DNA of 64,000 bases from Clostridium intestinale DSM 6191. Its GTDB lineage: Bacteria; Bacillota; Clostridia; Clostridiales; Clostridiaceae. This document shows, one piece after another, positions 53,497 through 63,440 of this stretch. The notes under the pieces are model-generated. The model was not told the origin of the DNA. It searched no databases and worked only from the letters and a program-made list of their open reading frames with translations. Positions within the stretch are counted from its first letter, which is position 1. Each line of letters starts with the position of its first letter. Position numbers and translations under genes: made by a program. The stretch covers positions 85,281 to 149,280 of the forward strand of contig NZ_FQXU01000012.1 of the NCBI RefSeq assembly GCF_900130055.1, read 5' to 3'.

Positions 53497-54642
53497 CTAT
53501 TCCTCCCATCTAAGTCTTACTTTAGTTATACTTATTAAATATGCAGCTATTGATATTGCTAACATCAATATTAATTCAGTAGAGATATCCTTAATAGAAT
53601 TAAACAGCATACATTTTCTATATGCATCTGTAATTATATCCCCAGGTGAGAACTTAGCTATAGTTAAAAATACTTTATTAGATATTTCCTTTAACGGTAT
53701 AAATCCTCCACCAAATATAATTTGAAAATATATAAACAGAATTATTACTATCTGTGAAACCTTTTTGCTTAAAAATGCAATTATCAATCCTGACAGTGCA
53801 GTTATAAGTATGCTTTGTACTGATAATAAAACTATTATATTAATCAAAGATACTCCTTTAAATGCAAACCCTGCAATTCTAGAAACTATAACATATATAC
53901 CTCCATATACAAAGCTAGACATAAAAAATATTAATAAATCAAGTTTAAAAAATGTTTGTTTAGTTATTGATGTAGACATCAATCGTTTAAAACTTCCATT
54001 TTCTTTATCTAGATGATATCCTGCAACACAGCCCATAATTATAGTAAAAAGCATAAAAGTCATCATAGATGCAGATTGGTTCTCAAAGGATGTAAGAACT
54101 CTTTCAGCTTCTATTTTATTGCTTTTTATAGAAGTTGTTTCATTTATTGATTTTAATGTTGCTGTTATTTTATTTATTATTTCTTCATTATCTCTTAAAT
54201 CCATATTATTATTTACTATTAAAGATTCCGTTAAGCTTTTTCCATATTGCTCTATTAATGACTTTATTATTACTTCATTTTGTCTTGATACTCTATTTTT
54301 TTCATCTATAGTAATTGTAGTATCTTTAAGCTGGAGTAAATCTTTTTCATAATTTTTAGGAATATTAATTATATAATCTCCATTGTCAGATATATTAAAC
54401 AGATTTTTCAATTCATCAGAACTTAGTAAACTTATAAAATTTTTAGATACATCGCTTTTATCTTCATCTACTATAGAAATATTTATCGCATCTATTTTTG
54501 TCTCAGGCTTGTATAAGTCTCTTTGAAAATACCCCATTACCCCTATTAACAGTAATGGAAATACTGCATACATTAGTAATACTTGCTTCCATTGTGCCAG
54601 TAACGCTTTAACTGTAACTTTTATAGTAGCTTTTACTTTCAT
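53497..54642 (-). CDS. ABC-2 type transporter permease (first)
   Basis: The 381-residue ABC-2 permease has an N-terminal helix, a large extracytoplasmic domain (about 45-190) and about five C-terminal helices, with the conserved FGGGFIPLKEIS segment. It likely pairs with the following permease and the upstream ATPase. Confidence 0.88.
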   Translation of the reverse strand: MKVKATIKVTVKALLAQWKQVLLMYAVFPLLLIGVMGYFQRDLYKPETKIDAINISIVDEDKSDVSKNFISLLSSDELKNLFNISDNGDYIINIPKNYEKDLLQLKDTTITIDEKNRVSRQNEVIIKSLIEQYGKSLTESLIVNNNMDLRDNEEIINKITATLKSINETTSIKSNKIEAERVLTSFENQSASMMTFMLFTIIMGCVAGYHLDKENGSFKRLMSTSITKQTFFKLDLLIFFMSSFVYGGIYVIVSRIAGFAFKGVSLINIIVLLSVQSILITALSGLIIAFLSKKVSQIVIILFIYFQIIFGGGFIPLKEISNKVFLTIAKFSPGDIITDAYRKCMLFNSIKDISTELILMLAISIAAYLISITKVRLRWEE

Positions 54643-54653
54643 TTTTAGCCCTC

Positions 54654-55592
54654 CTAATCCCTTAATTTCTTGCCAGTAAGTGCTAGAAAGACCTCTTCTA
54701 AAGATGCTTCTTCTATATTTAAATACTTTATTTTCTTTCCTTCTTTGCTTACTAAATTCAATAAATCTTCTATTTTAAAAACTAATTCTCTAACTAATAT
54801 TTTTATATTATCTTCTTCTCTAAAACAATCTTTTACCCCTTTTAATTCCTTTATTTTAACTATAAATTCCTCGTTATAATCATCTATTTTTAATTTTATT
54901 GTTCCATTTTCACTAGACATAGCCTTTATGATAGATTTTGATCCAGATGCTATTTCTTTCCCTAAATCTATTATAAATATGCTGTTACACAAGTTTTCTA
55001 CTTCTTCCATATAGTGAGATGTGTAAATTACAGTTGTTTTATTTTCTTTATTGATTCTTTTTATGAACTCAAATATATAATTTCTTGATTGAGGATCAAC
55101 TCCTACTGTAGGTTCATCCATAATTAATACTTTTGGTTTATGCATTATAGCTACAGCTAGATTTAATCTTCTTTTCATTCCTCCTGAGAATTTTTTGACT
55201 TTTTCCTTCCTTTTATCTACTAATCCAGTCACCACTAAAGCTTCTTCAATTCTTTCCTTTAGCAGCTTTCCACCCAACCCATAAAAGGCTCCAAAGTATT
55301 CTAAGTTATCATAGGCAGTTAATTCTTCCATAAGAGCTAGCTCCTGAGGCACAAGTCCTATTAGCCCCTTAGCATCTAGTGGTTGCTTCTCTATAGAATA
55401 TCCACCTATATTTACTTCTCCACCATTACTTTTTAATAATCCAGTAATTATATTTATTAATGTAGATTTTCCTGCTCCATTAGGTCCTATTAAACCAAAT
55501 ATATCTCCTTCTTCGATATTAAAGGATATATTATCTAAAACCAACTTATCATCAAATCTTTTTGTAATATTTTTAACTTCTATATAATTCAT
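54654..55592 (-). CDS. ABC transporter ATP-binding protein
   Basis: The 312-residue ATPase has Walker A GPNGAGKST (36-44), the Q-loop in LVPQE, signature FSGGMKRR and Walker B VLIMDEPTVGVD. A C-terminal extension of about 80 residues is typical of drug/antibiotic (DrrA-like) exporters. It heads the three-gene exporter unit. Confidence 0.95.
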   Translation of the reverse strand: MNYIEVKNITKRFDDKLVLDNISFNIEEGDIFGLIGPNGAGKSTLINIITGLLKSNGGEVNIGGYSIEKQPLDAKGLIGLVPQELALMEELTAYDNLEYFGAFYGLGGKLLKERIEEALVVTGLVDKRKEKVKKFSGGMKRRLNLAVAIMHKPKVLIMDEPTVGVDPQSRNYIFEFIKRINKENKTTVIYTSHYMEEVENLCNSIFIIDLGKEIASGSKSIIKAMSSENGTIKLKIDDYNEEFIVKIKELKGVKDCFREEDNIKILVRELVFKIEDLLNLVSKEGKKIKYLNIEEASLEEVFLALTGKKLRD

Positions 55593-55596
55593 AAAA

Positions 55597-55647
55597 AAAT
55601 CCCCCTTTAGTACTTTAATAATATTTTAAAATACTAAAAGGGGATTT
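55597..55647 (-). terminator. Hairpin between the response regulator and exporter genes
   Basis: 16-bp arms (AAATCCCCCTTTAGTA and its complement, one mismatch) with a 19-nt loop lie between the response regulator and the exporter ATPase. It may end the regulator transcript or attenuate the exporter. A further small palindrome (AAGTAAC...GTTACTT) is at about 55659-55681. Confidence 0.65.
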
Positions 55648-55686
55648 ACTATTATCCTAAGTAACTATAAGCCGTTACTTAAGTCA

Positions 55687-56343
55687 CTATTCATCTGCTA
55701 TATCATTTTTAAATGCAAATATAGTTAATTGTGTTCTATCTCTTAACGATAATTTTGATAATATATTACTTATATTGTTCTTAATAGTTCCTTCTGATAG
55801 AAATAACCTCTCTCCGATTTCCTTGTTAGATAGTCCATTTGCTATTTCTTTTATAATATTAATTTCTTTAGAATTTAAATTGTATCTTATTTTTACATCT
55901 TCTAAATTCTTTTTATTAGTTTTTAGTCCTGATCCTAGCATTTTATTAGCAACTTCTTGATTGATTACTATTGTACCTTTTATACATGCCTTTATTCCCT
56001 CATATATTAAGTCGTAATCACTATCTTTAAGTATATATCCTGATGCCCCATATTTTAAGGCTTCTTGAATATATTCTACATCATTAAATGTTGTTAATAT
56101 AAGAATTTTTATATCCTTAAACTGTTCTTTTATAAGTTTTGTTCCTGTAACTCCATCACACTGAGGCATTCTTATATCCATTAAAACTACATTAGGAGGA
56201 TTTTTTTTACAAGACTCTAAGGCTTCTCTTCCATTAGAACAAACATCTATTACTTCTATATCATCATAGCTTTCTAATATAATTTTTAATCCGTCTCTTA
56301 TTAACTTTTCGTCATCTACCAATATTAGTTTTATCTTACTCAA
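55687..56343 (-). CDS. NarL/LuxR-family response regulator
   Basis: The receiver domain has VDDEK, phosphoacceptor Asp56 (VVLMDIRMP) and the Lys in ILKDSD. The LuxR-type helix-turn-helix is at about 150-210 (NSKEINIIKEIANGLSNKEIGERL). Its start overlaps the kinase stop by 4 nt. It probably controls the downstream ABC exporter. Confidence 0.94.
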   Translation of the reverse strand: MSKIKLILVDDEKLIRDGLKIILESYDDIEVIDVCSNGREALESCKKNPPNVVLMDIRMPQCDGVTGTKLIKEQFKDIKILILTTFNDVEYIQEALKYGASGYILKDSDYDLIYEGIKACIKGTIVINQEVANKMLGSGLKTNKKNLEDVKIRYNLNSKEINIIKEIANGLSNKEIGERLFLSEGTIKNNISNILSKLSLRDRTQLTIFAFKNDIADE

Positions 56344-57515
56344 GATTCTTCCTCCTGTGAATAGATTTTTAATTTTTCTTTTTTATCTAATTCTATTCTT
56401 ACTAAAAATCCATCATTAGGTTTTGTATAATAATCAAAGGCACCACCTATTTCCTCAACTCTTTCTCTCATGCTTCGTAGACCTAGCCCTTCAATTACCT
56501 TATCTTTACCTATTCCATTATCCTTTAATGCCACTATTAAACTATATTCGTTAAATGCCATTGTTATTTTTATTACAGTGGATTTCCCATGTCTTAATGA
56601 ATTAGATAAAAATTCTTGTATTATTCTATATATTACGAAGGTTTGATCTGAATTTAATGCCCACTTTTCCTTTGTAAATGATAATCTTACATCTACTCCT
56701 GTAAGTTTTTTAAATTTATTTATTAACTCATCAATGATTATAATTCCTTCATAATTTTCAAATTCTTTAGGTTTTATTTCTCTTACTGCACTTCTCACAT
56801 CATTTAGACTTTTTTGAGTAAATTCTCTAAGATTAGCTGCTAATTGTTTTCCTCCAGTAGGGTTTTTATCTACTACTTTCTCAATAGCACCTAATTGTAT
56901 AATAATTGTAGATAGAGCATGCCCTACACTGTCATGTATTTCTCTAGACAGCCTATTTCTTTCTCTTAACAGAGTTATTTCCTCAATTGAACTTGCATAC
57001 ATCTCTAAATCATTATTAGCCTTTTTAAGCTTATCTTCCGATATTCTAAGCTTATCATATAATTCCTGTGCCTCTATTTTCTTATTATATTCATCATTTA
57101 TAAAATATAATATTAAGATTAATATTATAACTATACTCATATTCATTATCTGAGTATCTAATGGATCTTTTAAAGATAACATTATTCCTTCAAATGTTAT
57201 TAATACATTTAGTATAGTTTTTATTGGGTTCTTAAAGAGTATGTTACTATCCAAGGCTACTAATACAAGATATGCGAACAGATATCCACCTATATATTTG
57301 TAGCAAAATATTATCATAGCTAATTCTACGATAAAAGACAGGCATCTATAACTTATCTTATCCAACGAAAAGAACCTTAGTTGATTGTTTATTATAAATG
57401 TAAGGACAAAAACTATTTCGATTTTATCTATATCATTTTTATGCATTACTATACTTGCAATGATAATAAGTAGCAATGAATATCTAATTACTGTTAATAA
57501 TTTCTTATTCCACAT
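56340..57515 (-). CDS. NarL-type sensor histidine kinase (HisKA_3)
   Basis: About five N-terminal membrane segments (to about residue 139), a coiled coil, then HisKA_3 with His194 (REIHDSVGHALS) and a short HATPase_c (IIQEFLSNSLRHGKS, DNGIGK, GLGLRSMRERV). The small extracellular loops are like intramembrane-sensing kinases (LiaS/DesK type), which often watch membrane stress or exporter activity. Confidence 0.93.
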   Translation of the reverse strand: MWNKKLLTVIRYSLLLIIIASIVMHKNDIDKIEIVFVLTFIINNQLRFFSLDKISYRCLSFIVELAMIIFCYKYIGGYLFAYLVLVALDSNILFKNPIKTILNVLITFEGIMLSLKDPLDTQIMNMSIVIILILILYFINDEYNKKIEAQELYDKLRISEDKLKKANNDLEMYASSIEEITLLRERNRLSREIHDSVGHALSTIIIQLGAIEKVVDKNPTGGKQLAANLREFTQKSLNDVRSAVREIKPKEFENYEGIIIIDELINKFKKLTGVDVRLSFTKEKWALNSDQTFVIYRIIQEFLSNSLRHGKSTVIKITMAFNEYSLIVALKDNGIGKDKVIEGLGLRSMRERVEEIGGAFDYYTKPNDGFLVRIELDKKEKLKIYSQEEES

Positions 57516-57557
57516 AAATCCTCCTTATAATCTTAAAAAGATTATATCATAAAAAAA

Positions 57558-57581
57558 CATCTAGAAATTCTTCTAGATGTT
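57558..57581. terminator. Hairpin between the kinase gene and tRNA-Ser copy 3
   Basis: AACATCTAGA and TCTAGATGTT arms with a 4-nt loop and flanking A/T runs. It could act as a backup terminator for the tRNA transcript. Confidence 0.55.
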
Positions 57582-57600
57582 TTATCTTACATAAAATAAA

Positions 57601-57630
57601 AAAGTTAGCTAAAATCTTAGCTAACTTTTT
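57601..57630 (-). terminator. Terminator of tRNA-Ser copy 3
   Basis: AAAGTTAGCTAA and its near complement TTAGCTAACTTT form a stem directly after the tRNA 3' end with T-runs. Confidence 0.75.
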
Positions 57631-57720
57631 GGCGGAGAAAGTGGGATTCGAACCCACGGTACGCTCACACGTACGCCGGTTTTCAAGACCGGTGCCTTAA
57701 ACCAACTCGACCATCTCTCC
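57630..57720 (-). tRNA. tRNA-Ser(TGA), copy 3
   Basis: The same 91-nt sequence as the copies at 50918 and 52205, with anticodon TGA and encoded CCA. Here it stands alone, without the tRNA-Ser(GCT) partner. Confidence 0.95.
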
Positions 57721-57798
57721 AAGTCTCACAAAGACTATTTTACCAAAAAAAATAATTATGTCAATACTTATTTGTGTTTTTATTATAATTATATATTT

Positions 57799-58032
57799 TT
57801 AATCTTTATCAACATCTCTGGTACATATAATATCCACTCCAGTATTTAGTATATTTGAGCAGATACTATCGCCTATTTTTATTGGAGTACTTATATAAAG
57901 TCTACTTAATACTTTAGAAAATTCTTTCCAAAGATCTACATCTATCTCTTCTGTACTTTTAACTGGTATAACCTTATATTTATTACTACCTTTAGTTCTT
58001 ACCACACTTGTAAATATATCTTTTCTTCCCAT
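57799..58032 (-). CDS. Shortened DUF1667-family protein
   Basis: The 77-residue protein matches only the C-terminal half of DUF1667 (VVRTKG...VIPVKSTEEID, then PIKIGDSICSNILNTGVDIICTRDV). Full-length members are about 115-120 residues and begin with Cys-rich motifs (CxxCPxGC) that probably bind an Fe-S cluster. These are missing here. It starts 2 nt after the GlpA-like oxidoreductase stop, so the two are co-translated. It may be a natural half-length variant or a truncated relic. Confidence 0.8.
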   Translation of the reverse strand: MGRKDIFTSVVRTKGSNKYKVIPVKSTEEIDVDLWKEFSKVLSRLYISTPIKIGDSICSNILNTGVDIICTRDVDKD

Positions 58033-58034
58033 AT

Positions 58035-59432
58035 TTACACCCCATCAAATTCTTTAATCCTAGCTGCTAAAACCCTCGAACCCTTGGAATCCTTAACTAT
58101 GTCTGTTGATTTTTTATTTAATTCTTTAGAAAGTATATCAATTACTTTATTTATACAATATGAACCATGACAATTACCAAATGTAGCTCCTGTTCTTCTC
58201 TTAACACCCTCTACTGTCCTCGCACCTAAAGGTCTTCTAATAGAATCAACTATTTCACCTTCAGAAATCATATTACATAAACAAATTATCTTCCCGTATC
58301 TAGGTTCTAACTTTATTATTTCATTGCGTTCTTTGTTTGATAAATCTTTAAATCTATAATAATCCCTTCTTTTATCTACAAAATTTTTCTTTAAAGAACA
58401 TTTTAGATTATTTACTATAGTCTCACATAACATCTGAGATAAAGCTGGAGCTATAGTAACTTCACCATAATGATTTCCTGTAACACTTATATATCCTTTA
58501 GATATTTCACTTTCATCTATAAGCATTGAATCTACATTAAATTCATCAGAAAACATATGATTCACATCTTTTTTTGATAAATTAGGCAATATAGTATTTG
58601 ATGTTTTTATTATTTCATCTAAATTTAAAGTAACATCACTTTTCACTGCTATAAGTGTTCCTGATGAAAATGTAGGTGTTTGAAATATAAACCCATTAGT
58701 ATCTAACTCATTTATCACTAAACTATTAACAGTATCCTTAAAATCATGATCTAATAAGAGATAATACAATTTCTTATCTTTTCTTTTCTCTTCAGCATTA
58801 GTATTATAATTTAAATCATATTGTTCACTAGGTATTGTATTAATAACTACTCTACAATTAAATTTATTTTTATTTGTGGTTACTCTAAATCCTTTAGCTG
58901 CTTTTTGGATATTTAGTACTGTTTCTTCTAACCTAAAAAAAACACCATTATCAGCAGCTACTTCAGCGTAAGCTAATGCTAAGTCATAAGGACTTATTAT
59001 TGCTGTATTTTGAGAATATAATGCTTTTTTTATAGGAACCTTCAAATTACCGTTTAATTCTTTTGCATGTTCCTCTTCTATTAAATGTATATCCTTTATT
59101 CCTCTTTTTATTGCCCTATCATATATCTTATTTAATTTTTCTACTGACTTATCTGTTTGAGCTATTCTCATAGATCCTATTCTTTTGAAAGGAACATCAA
59201 ATTTTAATGCTATTTCTTCAATTAATTCATTCCCCATGTATTCTAATGATGACATAAGATTATTAGACGCCTCTGATCCGTCATAAACTATAGCTGTATG
59301 AACTGATGATAGATCATCAGCTATATCATAATCCCTTTCTATTAGAGCTATATTTAAGTTATATTTAGATAACTCATAGGCAGCGGCGCATCCTATTACA
59401 CCACCACCTAATATAAGTATGTCGTAATCCAT
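58035..59432 (-). CDS. GlpA/LhgO-like FAD oxidoreductase with C-terminal [2Fe-2S] domain
   Basis: The DAO-type FAD domain starts LILGGGVIGCAAAYELS (about 6-22). The C-terminal BFD-like domain has Cys384-x-Cys386 and Cys421-x4-Cys426, ligands for a [2Fe-2S] cluster. This fits anaerobic glycerol-3-phosphate dehydrogenase-like proteins (GlpA/LhgO). Clostridial operons usually add an NAD(P)/FAD oxidoreductase and DUF1667. Only a shortened DUF1667 gene follows here. The substrate is therefore uncertain. Confidence 0.88.
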   Translation of the reverse strand: MDYDILILGGGVIGCAAAYELSKYNLNIALIERDYDIADDLSSVHTAIVYDGSEASNNLMSSLEYMGNELIEEIALKFDVPFKRIGSMRIAQTDKSVEKLNKIYDRAIKRGIKDIHLIEEEHAKELNGNLKVPIKKALYSQNTAIISPYDLALAYAEVAADNGVFFRLEETVLNIQKAAKGFRVTTNKNKFNCRVVINTIPSEQYDLNYNTNAEEKRKDKKLYYLLLDHDFKDTVNSLVINELDTNGFIFQTPTFSSGTLIAVKSDVTLNLDEIIKTSNTILPNLSKKDVNHMFSDEFNVDSMLIDESEISKGYISVTGNHYGEVTIAPALSQMLCETIVNNLKCSLKKNFVDKRRDYYRFKDLSNKERNEIIKLEPRYGKIICLCNMISEGEIVDSIRRPLGARTVEGVKRRTGATFGNCHGSYCINKVIDILSKELNKKSTDIVKDSKGSRVLAARIKEFDGV

Positions 59433-59464
59433 AAATCTAACCTCAACTTTTCCCTTTTTGTTTA

Positions 59465-62119
59465 TTACTTATTTAACTTTTCTATGGCTTCTCCTAGCTT
59501 CTTTATATATTCTCCATATTCAGCCCAATTTCCTTTTGTTTGCGATTCAATTGCTTTATTATATAAATCTTGAATCTCTATACTAGTTTCTCTTTGTTCT
59601 TCATTTATAGTATTTTCATTTATTATTTTTTCTTTATAATTAAATAAGCTTTCTAATGCTTTATTTAAATTTTCTTCCATAACTATTTTTTTACCATCTG
59701 ATAAAATAATTCTCTTCATTTCTGGTATAGTTTTTTCTACATCTGCCTTAAGATAAATTGGAAGCATATATATAAGGGAATTTTCTATAGGTAATATTAC
59801 AGTCTCACCATATTCAACTTTGGAGCCTTTACCTTCCCATAAAGAAATTTCCTGCGAAATATATGGATCTTGTAGTATCTGATTTCTAAATAAGTATGGT
59901 CCATAGATAGTTTTCTCAGGTGAAAATTTAAACAATACTAATTTTCCATAATTTTCTCCATCCATTCTTGCACCTAACATAGAAATCATATTCTTCTTAC
60001 TTTTCATATTAAAGTAATTGAATAATACCATCTCTTCATTTTTCTCTCCAGGCAATTGTGTCACAAGATATAAACCTTCATTATTATTTAAGCTTTCTTT
60101 AGCATCCGAGCTATTACTAGAAACTTCCCATACATCTTCTAAAGTAAAAAACTCTTTAGGGTCTTTTATATGATAGGTTGATAACACGTTGCTTTGAATA
60201 TCAAATATCTTCTTAGGATATTTAAAATGACTTTGTAATCCTGAAGGAATTTCTTCTTTATTTTTAAATAATCCTCTAAATATTTTAGAATATCCTAAAA
60301 CTATAGGATCTTTTTCATCTACAATATAATAATTAGTTTCTCCTGATGAAGCATCTATAACAACTTTAAATGAGTTTCTAATATAATTTATTCCTCCATA
60401 TGGCTGAGAGTAAGGAAAATTATTAGCAGTTGTATATCCATCAATAACCCAATATAACTTGCCTTCATTTATTACCATATAAGGATCTTCATCATATTCT
60501 AAAAAAGGAGCTATCTTTTTTACTCTCTCTAATATATTTCTATTAATTAAAATCTTGCTTTCGTTTGTAATATTTCCAGAGAATAAAATTTTAAAATTTT
60601 GCTCTCTTAAACTAAATAATATTCTATTAAATAGGCTTAATTTTATGCCACCTTTATCATCATACTTATAGTTTGTATCTCCATTTTCTTTAGGGAAATC
60701 TAATTCACCACTTGAGGTATTTACTATTGCATAATCATTTGTAACTTCACCAAAATAGATTCTAGGATTTTTCAAATATATATTAGTAAGATTTTCAGTG
60801 GGCAAATTTTTCATCAAAAAATCTGGCTGCCCCTCATCTGTAACCTTATTTACTTTACTCATAACCACTCCATACCCATGTGTATATACCATGTGATTAC
60901 TCTGCCAATTATCTATGGCTGATGTTTCTATCTCTCTTGGTGCCAAAAATACTTGTGTGTATTTGCCATCTATAATATAGCGATCTGTATCTATATCTAA
61001 AAATTTATAATAACTTCTTATTTCTTGTACTTGATTATAAAAGTTTAAAACTGGTCCTGGAGAGTTTACTTTAAGATTTGATATTATTTGTTTATTATTT
61101 TTTATTTTAGTACTGTTTAAATCCATTCCTGGATCAAAATCTTTTTCTTCTATATTATTTATATTAAACCCTTCATTGGTTGCATCTATGTTATAAGATA
61201 TATAAGGGCTTTCATATTCTATTTCATTAGGTTTTACAAAGAATTTATACACAATATTATATATTAGTGGCTGTATTATTATTAAAAACAATATTATTCC
61301 TGTAAAAAATATCAGTGGCTTAAATTTATTTCTTCTTAGCATAATAAATGCGATAATTGATGATATTATTGAAACTATTATTATTACTTTATAAAAATTT
61401 AGTGTTATATTTATATCTGTAAAACTAGCACCAAATGATCCTCCATTATTACTATATAATATATAGAAACTTTTCAATATATATCCTATCCCTATAAGAA
61501 ATATAAGCATAGATACTAAAGTAGCTGCTTGTTTACCTAATATTTCTTTAAATTCTTTTAAATGCTGACTAAATTTCATATAATTTTTATTTATAGCATA
61601 TTTCTTTAAACTAATAAATACATAAATCCCTATTGTTATGATTAAAGCAATAAATAAAATATCTTTAAAAAAATTATAAATTATATCTATTAATGGTAAT
61701 TTAAATATATAAAAAGATGCATCTATATTAAAGATAGGATCTTTATAATTAAAAAGATTTGAATTCGTAAATAATAATATATTATACCAATATTTCACAG
61801 AAGCATTTATAGATATAATAAAGGAGATTATTATATTAAAAACTAATACAGCTTTTCTCAATTTAAATAAACTCTCAGATTTAAATTCTTTCTCTATACT
61901 TATTAATATACTTTTGCTCAATAGATATATTAATACAAAACATGATAGGAATAAGGGTCCCATAAGCTTTAATACTGCTAGCATTTTTGTAAGATACACC
62001 TTTATATAACCTACTTCTTGAAACCATTCAATATCTATAATAAGCTTTGTTGACGATATTATTAAGGCTAATATCATAAACAAAATCCCTATTAGTATCA
62101 AAAACTGTTTTTTCTTCAT
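59465..62119 (-). CDS. UPF0182 family membrane protein
   Basis: The 884-residue protein has about seven N-terminal transmembrane helices (to about residue 290) and a large extracytoplasmic domain with the family's conserved segments (NDYAIVNTSSGELDFPKE, ERVKKIAPFLEYDEDPYMV, YTTANNFPYSQP). UPF0182 proteins are widespread in Firmicutes and Actinobacteria with no settled function. It follows niaR with about 13 nt between and may be co-transcribed. Confidence 0.93.
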   Translation of the reverse strand: MKKKQFLILIGILFMILALIISSTKLIIDIEWFQEVGYIKVYLTKMLAVLKLMGPLFLSCFVLIYLLSKSILISIEKEFKSESLFKLRKAVLVFNIIISFIISINASVKYWYNILLFTNSNLFNYKDPIFNIDASFYIFKLPLIDIIYNFFKDILFIALIITIGIYVFISLKKYAINKNYMKFSQHLKEFKEILGKQAATLVSMLIFLIGIGYILKSFYILYSNNGGSFGASFTDINITLNFYKVIIIVSIISSIIAFIMLRRNKFKPLIFFTGIILFLIIIQPLIYNIVYKFFVKPNEIEYESPYISYNIDATNEGFNINNIEEKDFDPGMDLNSTKIKNNKQIISNLKVNSPGPVLNFYNQVQEIRSYYKFLDIDTDRYIIDGKYTQVFLAPREIETSAIDNWQSNHMVYTHGYGVVMSKVNKVTDEGQPDFLMKNLPTENLTNIYLKNPRIYFGEVTNDYAIVNTSSGELDFPKENGDTNYKYDDKGGIKLSLFNRILFSLREQNFKILFSGNITNESKILINRNILERVKKIAPFLEYDEDPYMVINEGKLYWVIDGYTTANNFPYSQPYGGINYIRNSFKVVIDASSGETNYYIVDEKDPIVLGYSKIFRGLFKNKEEIPSGLQSHFKYPKKIFDIQSNVLSTYHIKDPKEFFTLEDVWEVSSNSSDAKESLNNNEGLYLVTQLPGEKNEEMVLFNYFNMKSKKNMISMLGARMDGENYGKLVLFKFSPEKTIYGPYLFRNQILQDPYISQEISLWEGKGSKVEYGETVILPIENSLIYMLPIYLKADVEKTIPEMKRIILSDGKKIVMEENLNKALESLFNYKEKIINENTINEEQRETSIEIQDLYNKAIESQTKGNWAEYGEYIKKLGEAIEKLNK

Positions 62120-62132
62120 CTCCTTACCCCCG

Positions 62133-62645
62133 CTAATCTTTTAATATATATCCAGCCTTTTCTAGGTTTTCTATTATTAGTTGCATATCTTTTTCATTAT
62201 CAGTAGATATGGTATGAAGATGAATCCCTTCAGTCAATGCTGATAAGGGTCTAGCTTTATTCTTTTTATATAAATCTATAAAATTATCTAAATCATTCAA
62301 ATTTCTGATCATTAAATTTGCTTTTATTTCGCCATATATAGGATGTTCTATTATAACATCTTCAATTATTCCACCAAACTTTATAACTATCTCTAGTTCA
62401 CTTACCATTTCTTCTTCTTTATGAGCTAAAGCTAAAACTTTCTTATATCTTGATTCTTCTTTTGTTATCATATAACCTTCAGGAGTAGCTATTATATTAA
62501 CGCCTGCTGCTCTTATAATAGCTATGTCTTTAACTATAACCTGTCTAGTTACGCCAAAAATATTAGCCAATTCTACACCTTTAATTGGCCTATGTATTTT
62601 AGCTATATGACTTATAATCTCTTTTCTCCTAATTAAACTGTTCAT
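62133..62645 (-). CDS. niaR: Niacin-responsive repressor NiaR
   Basis: The 170-residue protein has an N-terminal HTH_11 domain (GVELANIFGVTRQVIVKDIAII) and a C-terminal 3H domain with its conserved histidines (EHPIYGE and GIHLHTI). NiaR (YrxA) represses NAD synthesis and niacin uptake genes when niacin is present. No NAD gene is adjacent, so its targets lie elsewhere. Confidence 0.93.
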   Translation of the reverse strand: MNSLIRRKEIISHIAKIHRPIKGVELANIFGVTRQVIVKDIAIIRAAGVNIIATPEGYMITKEESRYKKVLALAHKEEEMVSELEIVIKFGGIIEDVIIEHPIYGEIKANLMIRNLNDLDNFIDLYKKNKARPLSALTEGIHLHTISTDNEKDMQLIIENLEKAGYILKD

Positions 62646-62666
62646 AAATTCACCCCATATTAAATA

Positions 62667-63203
62667 CTAATTTTTATTATCATAATATTGTACTATCTCT
62701 AGTAACTTATTAGAAGTATCTTTTTTTATGTGATGGTTCTCTATTATCTCTAAAAACTCATCATCATATTTTGAACTTTTCCTCAATATGTCTGATCCTA
62801 TTTTAGGATGATTATAATATATATCTATACTTTTTATATTATCATACTTTTTTATTTTTCCTTTAGTTATTTTATCAAATATAACAATTACAGATTTTTC
62901 AATTACATTAAGAGGTCTTTTTATTTTTCCTATATCATGAAGTAGCGCTAACTTTAATATTCTATCTTTATCAACATCAATATCTACAGAAACTTCGTCA
63001 TTTACTTCTGGTATATTATTTAAATTCTCTATATGCTTTAGAATATCCTTTGATACTCTAACACAATGATGTTTATCCGTTTTCTTTAAAAGAGAGAATA
63101 GTTGTATCTCATCTTCATCTAAATACTTTTTTATGTACTTATCATCTAATGATTTATATAAAGATTCAACTGCCCATATAAATTGTTTTATTCTATATAG
63201 CAT
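62667..63203 (-). CDS. HD-domain phosphohydrolase
   Basis: The 178-residue protein has the HD motif LLHDIGKIKRP and further His residues (YNHPKIGSDIL, ENHHIKKD), as in metal-dependent phosphohydrolases of the HD family. It lacks the long HD-GYP signature. The substrate is unknown. It is upstream of niaR on the same strand with about 21 nt between. Confidence 0.85.
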   Translation of the reverse strand: MLYRIKQFIWAVESLYKSLDDKYIKKYLDEDEIQLFSLLKKTDKHHCVRVSKDILKHIENLNNIPEVNDEVSVDIDVDKDRILKLALLHDIGKIKRPLNVIEKSVIVIFDKITKGKIKKYDNIKSIDIYYNHPKIGSDILRKSSKYDDEFLEIIENHHIKKDTSNKLLEIVQYYDNKN

Positions 63204-63238
63204 CTCTAAACAATCCTCCTTAACCTTTATATTACAAA

Positions 63239-63268
63239 AAAAGCTATGAACAATTGTTCATAGCTTTT
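63239..63268 (-). terminator. Terminator of the rRNA/tRNA transcript
   Basis: A 30-bp perfect palindrome (arms AAAAGCTATGAACAA) ending in a T-run lies just past tRNA-Ala, closing the 23S-5S-tRNA transcript. Confidence 0.85.
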
Positions 63269-63271
63269 CAT

Positions 63272-63347
63272 TGGTGGAGATAAAGAGATTCGAACTCTTG
63301 ACCCCCTGCGTGCAAGGCAGGTGCTCTCCCAGCTGAGCTATACCCCC
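63272..63347 (-). tRNA. tRNA-Ala(TGC)
   Basis: 76 nt with CCA. The acceptor GGGGGTA pairs with TATCTCC, and the anticodon TGC lies in CTTGCAC. It is at the 3' end of the rRNA operon. Confidence 0.93.
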
Positions 63348-63353
63348 AAAAAA

Positions 63354-63430
63354 TGGTGGACCTTCAGGGACTCGAACCCCGGACCTACCGGTTATGAGCC
63401 GGTTGCTCTAACCAACTGAGCTAAAGATCC
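63354..63430 (-). tRNA. tRNA with CAT anticodon (Ile2 or elongator Met)
   Basis: 77 nt with CCA, anticodon loop CTCATAA. The acceptor GGATCTT pairs with AAGGTCC. The body resembles the Bacillus tRNA-Ile(CAU) with lysidine-modified anticodon more than elongator Met, but I cannot settle this without a comparison. It is not the initiator. Confidence 0.85.
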
Positions 63431-63440
63431 TCATGTAAAC

